Shown: positions 25,680-31,743 of the stretch, piece by piece
How the letters are laid out: every line of letters starts with the position of its first letter
Position numbering within the stretch: position 1 is the stretch's first letter
Source of the DNA: Candidatus Gastranaerophilales bacterium
GTDB taxonomy: Bacteria; Cyanobacteriota; Vampirovibrionia; Gastranaerophilales; Gastranaerophilaceae
NCBI GenBank assembly: GCA_944322835.1
Contig: CALUQF010000005.1
Location: 1 to 32,070 of the forward strand
Length of the DNA stretch: 32,070 nt
Direction of reading: 5' to 3'
Translations under genes and position numbers: made by a program
The notes under the pieces: model-generated
Seen by the model: only the letters and a program-made list of their open reading frames with translations
Told to the model about the DNA's origin: nothing
The model's database searches: none

Positions 25680-25917
25680 ACGGTTCTTCCTGCAATACCA
25701 ATCCTGCAATCTGTGTTGATACAAAACAAAGTTTTTTTATCGGTCCAATCGGTTCCTTTTCTACAAGAACCGGAGTCGGGCTTTTCATAAGCTGCTTGAG
25801 TTCCGCATATACTGCCTGCGGGTTATCAAAATACATAACAACAGGAGTGGCAGAACCTTTCAAAAACAGAATTACAGCCTGTCTTGTTTTTTGAGGTGTG
25901 TTGAATTGCTGAACCAT
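25672..25917 (-). CDS. Unrecognised 81-residue protein leading the rpmF-plsX-fabH operon
   Basis: I do not recognise it. It is a small soluble alpha/beta-looking protein: RQAVILFLKGSATPVVMYF (likely two strands), NPQAVYAELKQLMKS (helix), then TPVLVEKEPIGPIKKLCFVS and a hydrophobic stretch TQIAGLVLQEEPYA. A strong AAAGGAG precedes the ATG, and it overlaps the DUF177 gene by 8 nt, so it is surely translated and is the first gene of the cluster. The fixed position suggests a role tied to ribosome or lipid synthesis, which is only inference. Confidence 0.75.
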   Translation of the reverse strand: MVQQFNTPQKTRQAVILFLKGSATPVVMYFDNPQAVYAELKQLMKSPTPVLVEKEPIGPIKKLCFVSTQIAGLVLQEEPYA

Positions 25918-25964
25918 TTTTTCTCCTTTAATTCAGTTTGTAATATAAAAACATTTACCCTCGT

Positions 25965-25972
25965 ATTATAAT
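25965..25972. promoter_or_regulatory. Divergent overlapping -10 boxes between tsaC and the rpmF operon
   Basis: ATTATAAT contains TATAAT on the plus strand (25967-25972) and TATAAT on the minus strand (25965-25970). On the minus strand a -35-like TTCACC lies 17 nt away (25988-25993). The plus-strand start would be near 25979, 20 nt before the tsaC ATG; its -35 is not evident. Confidence 0.45.
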
Positions 25973-25998
25973 ATAAAAAAGAGAATAGGTGAAGAATA

Positions 25999-26583
25999 AT
26001 GATTGAGAATATAAATAAAATTAATGAAATACTCAAAAATGACGGAGTTATAGCTTATGTAACAGATACTGTCTGGGGGCTGGGCTGCCTTCCATCAAGC
26101 GAAAAAGCTGTAAAGAAGATTTATGAAATTAAACATAGAGACGGTAAAAAGCCTTTAATTTTGATGAGTGACGAGTTTTATAACCTTTTTGAATATTTAA
26201 AACAGCCAGTTGAAAAAGAGGCACAAAAATTAATCAAAAAATTTTTCCCCGGAGCTTTAACACTTGTTCTTGAAAAATCAGAAAAAACTCCCGATTATAT
26301 AACCTCTTCTCTTCCGACAGTCGGAGTGCGGATTCCGGATAATAAAATTTTTGCTGAGATTTGCAGAAATATAGAAGGCAGGGTTCTTGCGACAACAAGC
26401 GCAAATCTTTCGGGCGAGCCGCCGGCTTTGAGTTATGAAGAAGCCCTAAAATATGTAGGAGACAAGGTGGATCTGGTAATCCCCGACTACGGGTTTGAAG
26501 CTAAAGGAAAAGCTTCAACTGTTGCAGGATTTAAAGACGGCAAAACCATAATTTTCAGGCAAGGTGAAATCGAAATTAATTAA
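25999..26583 (+). CDS. tsaC: Threonylcarbamoyl-AMP synthase (Sua5/YciO/YrdC family)
   Basis: 194 residues, the short TsaC form without the Sua5 extension. It makes threonylcarbamoyl-AMP from threonine, bicarbonate and ATP, the first step of the t6A37 modification of ANN-decoding tRNAs. Family features are VTDTVWGLGC (23-30), IKHRDGKKPLILM (44-56), FFPGALTLVLEK (82-93), VGVRIPDN (108-115) and ATTSANLSGEPP (131-142). AGGTGA precedes the ATG at good spacing. It is divergent from the rpmF operon and appears monocistronic. YciO-type paralogues are the main alternative. Confidence 0.9.
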   Translation: MIENINKINEILKNDGVIAYVTDTVWGLGCLPSSEKAVKKIYEIKHRDGKKPLILMSDEFYNLFEYLKQPVEKEAQKLIKKFFPGALTLVLEKSEKTPDYITSSLPTVGVRIPDNKIFAEICRNIEGRVLATTSANLSGEPPALSYEEALKYVGDKVDLVIPDYGFEAKGKASTVAGFKDGKTIIFRQGEIEIN

Positions 26584-26648
26584 CTTTTAAACTTTTAAAA
26601 AAACATCAGTATATGCACATTTACGTTTTACCCTCCCATGGGTTTTAC

Positions 26649-26677
26649 TTGAAAATTCCGTAGAAAAAGTTTATAAT
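26649..26677 (+). promoter_or_regulatory. Sigma70-type promoter for the Fic gene
   Basis: TTGAAA (26649-26654), a 17-nt spacer, then TATAAT (26672-26677). Transcription would begin near 26684. An 8-nt palindrome CCCATGGG (26635-26642) lies just upstream of the -35 and could be part of an operator. Confidence 0.7.
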
Positions 26678-26701
26678 ATCCGTATAATGTTCGGAGATAA
26701 A

Positions 26702-27799
26702 ATGGAATACATATACGAAAATCCTGATTGGCACAGCTTTAGATGGTGCGGAGATAAAATCCAAAAATTACTTTTTGATATCAAAAAAGCTCAAGGATAT
26801 CTGTTTGGGAAAATGGATTCTCTGGGGTTTGATATAAAAAATAACGCTCTTTTACAGGTTTTAACCGAAAATATTATAAAATCATCAGAAATTGAAGGAC
26901 AGTTTTTGGATAAACATCTTGTCCGCTCATCTGTTGCAAGACGCCTCGGAATAGATATTGGCGGAGAAACAGGCGTTTCTGGAGATATTGAAGGTGTTGT
27001 TGAGATGATGCTTGATGCTACACAAGATTATTCTAAAGAAATGTCTAAAGAACGGATAATAGGCTGGCACGCGTCACTTTTCCCAACTGGCTACAGCGGA
27101 ATGTATAAAATCAATGTCGGAAACTATAGAATAGATGAGCTTGGCCCAATGCAAGTTGTTTCAGGTTATACAGGAAAAGAAAAAGTCCACTACGAAGCTC
27201 CACGTGCTGAATTACTGGAAAAAGAAATGAATGAGCTTATCAGTTATATTAATACAGAAAAAGAAACAGACTATCTGATTCAAGCAGGGATTGTTCATTT
27301 ATGGTTTGTAATTCTTCACCCCTTTGATGACGGCAACGGAAGAATTGCAAGAGCTTTGACCGATATGATTCTGTCAAGAAGTGATGATAGTAAGTTCCGA
27401 TTCTATTCTATGTCGGTCCAAATCCAAAAAAATAGAAAGAATTATTATGAGATTTTAGAAAAGACCCAGAAAGGCTCAATGGATATAACAAATTGGCTTG
27501 TATGGTTTTTAGAGAATCTTTTGGCTGCAATTAAATCAAGCGGAGAAATTACAGATAAAGTTTTACAAAAAGCAGAATTTTGGCAGAAACACGCAAATAC
27601 TGTCTTTAATGAAAGACAGATAAAAGTTTTAAACAGGTTTCTGGAAAATTTTGAGGGAAATCTTACAACAACGAAATGGGCTAAAATGTGCAATTGTTCG
27701 CAGGATACAGCTAATTTAGATATTAATGATTTAATTAACAAAAAAATATTAAATAAAGCCGGCAAAGGTCGGGCTACACACTACCTTTTAAGAAAATAA
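26702..27799 (+). CDS. Fic-family protein (AMP-transferase type) with DUF4172 N-terminus
   Basis: 365 residues. The N-terminus (MEYIYENPDWHSFRW) fits the DUF4172 domain common before Fic. The inhibitory-helix motif (S/T)xxxE(G/N) is present as SSEIEG (about residues 61-66), placing it with class II Fic proteins whose own helix blocks the active site. The Fic motif HPFDDGNGRIAR (206-217) is complete, including catalytic His206. The C-terminus (about 300-365) is a winged-helix-like domain. Such enzymes usually move AMP from ATP onto a protein hydroxyl. ATG 26702 has GGAG 5 nt upstream, whereas ATG 26687 would lie about 3 nt from the predicted transcription start. No antitoxin-like partner is adjacent, in line with self-inhibition. 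Confidence 0.92.
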   Translation: MEYIYENPDWHSFRWCGDKIQKLLFDIKKAQGYLFGKMDSLGFDIKNNALLQVLTENIIKSSEIEGQFLDKHLVRSSVARRLGIDIGGETGVSGDIEGVVEMMLDATQDYSKEMSKERIIGWHASLFPTGYSGMYKINVGNYRIDELGPMQVVSGYTGKEKVHYEAPRAELLEKEMNELISYINTEKETDYLIQAGIVHLWFVILHPFDDGNGRIARALTDMILSRSDDSKFRFYSMSVQIQKNRKNYYEILEKTQKGSMDITNWLVWFLENLLAAIKSSGEITDKVLQKAEFWQKHANTVFNERQIKVLNRFLENFEGNLTTTKWAKMCNCSQDTANLDINDLINKKILNKAGKGRATHYLLRK

Positions 27800-27852
27800 T
27801 ATGTGCCCTTAATTAATTTGACAGGCTCGCAAGCAGTAATTAGCAGAAAAAC

Positions 27853-28314
27853 CTAAGCATTGCGTTCAATTTTCATTTCAGGAATATTGATATTACCATT
27901 AGAATAACTGTTTAGCGCTTTTCCAATGTTGTGTATTACAAACCCGGTATCATTTGCTTCTATGCTTACAGAATTTGGTGCAGTATTACCTGCAGCTGAT
28001 GCATTTTGCTCGCAGTATTCCATATATTCATCATAAGAGCCCGCATCTTTTTCAAGCATTGCATCAACCTTGTTCTGCACTGTCTGAATCTGCTCTTCTT
28101 CAGTATTTATATTATTTTCTTCACAATACTTCTGGTATTCTTCCATCGTAACAATACCGTCTTTATCCAAATCCATTTCTTCATTATAATTTGGATCCCC
28201 TTCTTTGGCGTAAACAGCAGGCTTACTATTCTGCTGGGGTACAACGCTATTATTGGAAGCCATTCCGGAAGCACTCTGAATTAATTGCAAATTAAGTGAT
28301 AAATTAGCTGTCAT
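27853..28314 (-). CDS. EF-hand calcium-binding protein, unknown role
   Basis: 153 residues. One canonical EF-hand loop is present, DLDKDGIVTMEE (residues 48-59: Asp48, Asp50, Asp52, Gly53, Glu59), followed by the helix YQKYCEENN. A similar helix without a loop, SYDEYMEYCEQN (93-104), suggests a decayed second hand. The N-terminus is Asn/Ser/Gln-rich and the tail (SIEANDTGFVIHNIGKALNS) is not recognised. There is no signal peptide. It lies 98 nt downstream of alaS on the same strand, beyond a palindrome, and convergent with the Fic gene. The ribosome site is weak. Confidence 0.8.
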   Translation of the reverse strand: MTANLSLNLQLIQSASGMASNNSVVPQQNSKPAVYAKEGDPNYNEEMDLDKDGIVTMEEYQKYCEENNINTEEEQIQTVQNKVDAMLEKDAGSYDEYMEYCEQNASAAGNTAPNSVSIEANDTGFVIHNIGKALNSYSNGNINIPEMKIERNA

Positions 28315-28375
28315 AAAAAAATCTCATTCAAACCGACATTTAAATTATAACCTATTTTTTGAAGTTTTCAAGTCA

Positions 28376-28407
28376 AGGCCGGAGAAATCTGCAGATTTCT
28401 CCGGCCT
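28376..28407. repeat. Perfect 32-nt palindrome downstream of alaS
   Basis: The arms AGGCCGGAGAAATCTG and CAGATTTCTCCGGCCT are exact reverse complements, centred at 28391.5, six bases beyond the alaS stop. The RNA would fold into a stem of about 14 bp with a tiny loop. There is no clean U-tract on either side (minus side reads TTGACTTGAAAA), so a terminator or 3'-stabiliser role is possible but not certain. Confidence 0.8.
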
Positions 28408-28412
28408 GAAAC

Positions 28413-31103
28413 TTATTTTAATTCACTTTCAATCCTGGCTAAAACTTCATCAAGTTTTGAAGCGTCTTTCACACCGCCCTGTGCAAAATTAGGACGTCCG
28501 CCGCCGTTTGCACCTGTTGCGCGGGCTATTTCTCCGACCAGTTTGCCGGCATTAACGCCTTTTTTAACAAAGCCTTCAGTTACTTTGGCTATAACCATTC
28601 TTTCATTTGCTAAGATGATTATGCTTTCGCCTAATTTTGATGCAAGCATTTCTATACCTGCTTTTACGGCATCTGCGTCAAAGTTTTCGATTTTGGAAAT
28701 AAACATTTTTCCGCCTTCGATTTCCTGAGCTTTAGAGATAAATGTTGCAAATTTACCCCTTGCCATATCAGCCTTGGTTTGTTCAAGCTCTTTTAACAAA
28801 GCTTTATTTTCTTCCGCCAGTTTATCAACACGCTCGATTACTTCTTCTGTATGAACCTTAAAACGCGCTTCTAAAATATCGGAAATCTTAGCTTTTTTGT
28901 TCAAATAATCAATTGCAGCCTTTGAAACCACAAGCTCTATTCTTCTTGTACCTGCTGAAATTGCACCTTCTGATACAATTTTTACAACTCTCAAGTCGCC
29001 TGTGTTTTTCGCGTGTGTTCCTGCGCAAAATTCCATTGAAATAACTTCATGCGCTTCATGGTGATGATGTCCTTTGCATTTATCACCGCCGCATCTGCAT
29101 TTTTTCTGACCGCCGATTGAAACTACACGGACTTCATCTTCATATTTTTCGCCAAATAAAGCAGTTGCGCCGGTAAGCTTAGCTTCTTCAATACCCATAA
29201 CCTCTGTCTGTACCGGAAGTTTTTCGGCAATCCATTCGTTCATAATATCTTCTGTTTTCTGAACCTCATCAGGAGTCATAGCGCGTGAGAAGGTAAAGTC
29301 GAATCTCATACGGTTTTCTTCAACCTGAGAACCTGCCTGTTTAACTTCATCACCAAGAACCTTGATTAAAGCTGCTTGCAGGAGGTGAGCAGATGTATGG
29401 TGAACTCTGATTTCTGCACGGCGTTTAGAATCAATTTGTGCGATAACCTCATCTCCGATATTAATTTCACCGTTCAAAATCTGACATCTGTGAACAAATA
29501 AATGGTTTACCTTGAATGTAGTTAAAACATCGAGTTTCATATTATCATTAAATATAATACCGCTATCACCTATCTGTCCGCCGCATTCTGCATAGAATGG
29601 GGTTCTGTCTAATACAACATCAACGAATCCTTCGCCTTCAATTGTTGCAAGAATTTTTGCAGTGCATACATCTTCTTCGTACCCGACAAAATCAGTTGAA
29701 CCGACTTCATCTTCCACTTTTGCATACTTAATATCACCTGTTACGGAAATCTTCGCAGCAGCTGCTTTTGCGCGGTCTTTTTGTTCCTGCATTGCAGCTT
29801 TAAACCCTTCTTCATCAACATTTAATCCGTTTTCCGATGCAATTTCTTTTGTTAATTCAAACGGAAAACCGTATGTGTCATAAAGCTTGAAAGCACTTTC
29901 TCCATCAATATCTTTCTTATCCGCAATAAACTCGTCAAGCATTTTGTACCCTCTATCAAGAGTTTTAGCAAAACGTTCTTCTTCCTTCTTTATTACATCA
30001 ATAACTTTTGCCTTATTTTTAACCAGCTCAGGATAAGCTTCGCCGTACATTTCAACAACTGTATCCACGAGTTTGTAAAGGAACGGAAGCTCCATACCCA
30101 GAATTTTTCCGTGGCGGAGAGCTCTTCTTAAAATCATTCTAAGAACATAACTTCTTCCCTCATTTCCCGGGATTACTCCGTCAGAGATAAGGAATGTAAC
30201 ACATCTTGCATGGTCTGTTATTATTCTTAGAGAAATATCTGTTTTTTCACTAGCCTCCCTCGCCCCCTGCGGGAGAGGGTCGGGGTGAGGGGTTTTAGAA
30301 TAAGGAACGCCGCTCATCTCGGAAACCTTATCCAAAATCGGCTTCAAAAGATCTGTCTCAAAAGTTGAAGCAACCCCCTGACAAACCATTGTAATACGCT
30401 CTAAACCCATACCTGTATCAACATTTTTCTTCTCTAAAGGAGACTGGTTTCCTTCTTCGTCCTGATAAAGTTCAGTAAAAACAAGATTCCAAATCTCAAC
30501 CCATCTGTCGCACTCGCAAGTATCAATTCCGCAATTATCCGAACATTTGTACTGCTCGCCTAAATCATAATGGATTTCAGAGCAAGGCCCGCAAGAGCCT
30601 GATGCACCAGGAGGGCCCCAGAAATTGTCCTTTTTACCTTTTCTTTTTATTCTTTCGGCAGGAACACCTATACTTCTCCAGATATCATAAGCTTCGTCAT
30701 CTGTTTCAAAAATAGTAATCCAGAGTCTGTCTTTGTCTAATTTTAAAACCTCTGTTACAAACTCCCAAGCCCAGGGAATAACCTCTTTTTTATAATAATC
30801 GCCAAAAGAGAAATTCCCCAGCATTTCAAAAAACGTATGATGTCTTGGAGTTCTTCCAACGTTTTCTATATCAGAATCCTTACCGCCCGCTCTTGCGCAT
30901 TTCTGGCAAGAAGTTGCTCTTGCCGGTTCATAAGGACATTTCTGTATCCCTAAAAATATCGGCAAAAATTGAAGCATGCCAGCTGTTGTCAATAATACTG
31001 TCGGATTATCCGGCACAAGGCTCGAACTCTCAACTATGGTATGCTGATGTTTATCTTTGAAATAATCTAAATATAATTTTCTAATCTCATTTCCTTTTAG
31101 CAT
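28413..31103 (-). CDS. alaS: Alanyl-tRNA synthetase with two unusual insertions
   Basis: 896 residues, complete. Class II catalytic core: GRTPRHHTFFEMLGNFSFGD (83-102), a Cys-rich loop CSDNCGIDTCECDRW (187-201), NVDTGMGLERI (227-237). Editing domain zinc ligands His569 and His573 (HHTSAH), Cys693 and His697 (FCAGTH). The C-terminal C-Ala domain (about 780-896) ends in the glycine-rich ATGANGGGRPNFAQGG. Two oddities: residues 271-283 (TPHPDPLPQGARE) are encoded by a palindromic repeat placed in a loop before SLRIITDHAR, and residues 669-685 form a Cys/His-rich insert (CRCGGDKCKGHHHHEAH) just before the editing zinc site. Both keep the frame and lie outside conserved motifs. AAGGGA precedes the ATG. 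No T-box leader was found. Confidence 0.97.
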   Translation of the reverse strand: MLKGNEIRKLYLDYFKDKHQHTIVESSSLVPDNPTVLLTTAGMLQFLPIFLGIQKCPYEPARATSCQKCARAGGKDSDIENVGRTPRHHTFFEMLGNFSFGDYYKKEVIPWAWEFVTEVLKLDKDRLWITIFETDDEAYDIWRSIGVPAERIKRKGKKDNFWGPPGASGSCGPCSEIHYDLGEQYKCSDNCGIDTCECDRWVEIWNLVFTELYQDEEGNQSPLEKKNVDTGMGLERITMVCQGVASTFETDLLKPILDKVSEMSGVPYSKTPHPDPLPQGAREASEKTDISLRIITDHARCVTFLISDGVIPGNEGRSYVLRMILRRALRHGKILGMELPFLYKLVDTVVEMYGEAYPELVKNKAKVIDVIKKEEERFAKTLDRGYKMLDEFIADKKDIDGESAFKLYDTYGFPFELTKEIASENGLNVDEEGFKAAMQEQKDRAKAAAAKISVTGDIKYAKVEDEVGSTDFVGYEEDVCTAKILATIEGEGFVDVVLDRTPFYAECGGQIGDSGIIFNDNMKLDVLTTFKVNHLFVHRCQILNGEINIGDEVIAQIDSKRRAEIRVHHTSAHLLQAALIKVLGDEVKQAGSQVEENRMRFDFTFSRAMTPDEVQKTEDIMNEWIAEKLPVQTEVMGIEEAKLTGATALFGEKYEDEVRVVSIGGQKKCRCGGDKCKGHHHHEAHEVISMEFCAGTHAKNTGDLRVVKIVSEGAISAGTRRIELVVSKAAIDYLNKKAKISDILEARFKVHTEEVIERVDKLAEENKALLKELEQTKADMARGKFATFISKAQEIEGGKMFISKIENFDADAVKAGIEMLASKLGESIIILANERMVIAKVTEGFVKKGVNAGKLVGEIARATGANGGGRPNFAQGGVKDASKLDEVLARIESELK
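30255..30293. repeat. GC-rich palindromic element inserted in frame in alaS
   Basis: In the coding direction it reads CCCTCACCCCGACCCTCTCC followed by CGCAGGGGGCGAGGG. The arms CCCTCACCCC and its near-complement at the other end could pair. The 39 nt encode TPHPDPLPQGARE. Related sequence starts the elements at 31378 and 13191. Confidence 0.85.
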
Positions 31104-31147
31104 ATAATTAATCCCTTCAAAATGTATTACTGAATTAATTATATCTC

Positions 31148-31183
31148 AAAAAAAAAGGGGGGCGGAATAAAATTCCGCCCCCT
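31148..31183 (-). terminator. Strong intrinsic terminator upstream of alaS, minus strand
   Basis: An 11-bp stem (GGGGGCGGAAT / ATTCCGCCCCC, 31158-31168 with 31172-31182) with a 3-nt loop is followed on the minus strand by nine T (31148-31156). It points toward alaS and ends 45 nt before its ATG. The alaS promoter must lie in the short remaining stretch; TATAAT on the minus strand near 31140 is the candidate. Confidence 0.8.
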
Positions 31184-31201
31184 CATTTTTAATAAAAGTT
31201 A

Positions 31202-31323
31202 TTGTTGGGCAGAGACCAACCGACTAAGCCTGCAATACATCAAACCTGTAATTCCGCGCCCTGTCATTGCGAGAGCGATTAGCTCGAAGCAATCCAGCTG
31301 GTTATTAACTATATTATTTTTAA
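31202..31323. repeat. Composite repeat unit, copy 1 (decayed hairpin plus 82-nt repeat)
   Basis: A decayed GTTGG...CCAAC hairpin (31202-31224) is followed by an 82-nt segment (31242-31323) that is identical to 31570-31651. The segment contains the imperfect hairpin ATTGCGAGAGCGATTAGCTC...GCAATCC, typical of dispersed bacterial repeats. Confidence 0.9.
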
Positions 31324-31329
31324 TAAAAA

Positions 31330-31354
31330 GTAGGTTGGGTGAAACCCAACAATA
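31330..31354. repeat. GTTGGGT/ACCCAAC hairpin repeat, inverted copy
   Basis: GTAGGTTGGGTGAAACCCAA followed by CAATA; arms GTTGGGT and ACCCAAC. It is the reverse orientation of the copy at 22489. Confidence 0.8.
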
Positions 31355-31377
31355 ACATGTGGAAATTAATGAATTGA

Positions 31378-31531
31378 CACCTCACCCCAGCCCTCTCCTG
31401 TAAGGAGAGGGAGCTTGCCACGCCTGGCGCTCCGCCTACCTCTCTCCAAGGGGAAGCGGATTTGCGAACGGACGGGGAGAAATGGGGTCAATTTAGTAGT
31501 CTGGATTGCGAGCAGATAGAGCCGGCTAAGA
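31378..31531. repeat. GC-rich palindromic composite repeat (copy 2)
   Basis: It opens with CCTCACCCCAGCCCTCTCCT then GTAAGGAGAGGG, the same family as the alaS insertion, continues through a C/G-rich section, and closes with a core (31453-31530) homologous in inverted orientation to 13252-13328 (shared GCGGATTTGCG and GAGCCGGCTAAG). It lies between the two copies of the 82-nt repeat. Confidence 0.8.
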
Positions 31532-31536
31532 ATTTT

Positions 31537-31562
31537 TTGTTGGACTGAAAGCCCAACCTACG
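31537..31562. repeat. GTTGG/CCAAC hairpin repeat
   Basis: TTGTTGGACTGAAAGCCCAA followed by CCTACG. It has the same ends as the copy at 22489, with an altered loop. Confidence 0.75.
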
Positions 31563-31569
31563 CCTCTTT

Positions 31570-31651
31570 AAACCTGTAATTCCGCGCCCTGTCATTGCGA
31601 GAGCGATTAGCTCGAAGCAATCCAGCTGGTTATTAACTATATTATTTTTAA
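31570..31651. repeat. 82-nt direct repeat, copy 2
   Basis: Identical over 82 nt to 31242-31323, 328 nt apart, same orientation. It is preceded by the hairpin at 31537-31562, so the two composite units have the same order of parts. Together with the other entries this accounts for most of the gene-free stretch 31104-31743; I see no gene or RNA gene in it. Confidence 0.95.
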
Positions 31652-31674
31652 AGATAAGAAAAAGTATTAGCAAT

Positions 31675-31710
31675 AGAAATCCGGTATGACAAATATCATA
31701 CCGGATTTCT
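31675..31710 (-). terminator. Probable terminator hairpin after the rubrerythrin gene
   Basis: A perfect 15-bp stem (AGAAATCCGGTATGA with its complement, six-base loop) begins 34 nt beyond the rubrerythrin stop. On the minus strand the U-rich stretch is interrupted (TATTGCTAATACTTTTTC), so termination may be partly dependent on other factors. Confidence 0.6.
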
Positions 31711-31743
31711 GTACCTTTATAAAATATCAAACTATTTGCTAAA

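Noticed and set aside
26687-26701. Upstream ATG for the Fic protein
   Set aside because: It lies about 3 nt from the predicted transcription start and has no ribosome site, whereas the ATG at 26702 has GGAG at 5-nt spacing and fits the family N-terminus.
31104-31400. T-box or other tRNA-sensing leader for alaS
   Set aside because: The terminator upstream of alaS suggested it, but no T-box consensus or specifier-loop pattern is visible and the region consists of dispersed repeats.
31242-31651. CRISPR-like array from the repeated 82-nt units
   Set aside because: Only two copies, far longer than CRISPR repeats, 328 nt apart, with other repeats between and no cas genes.
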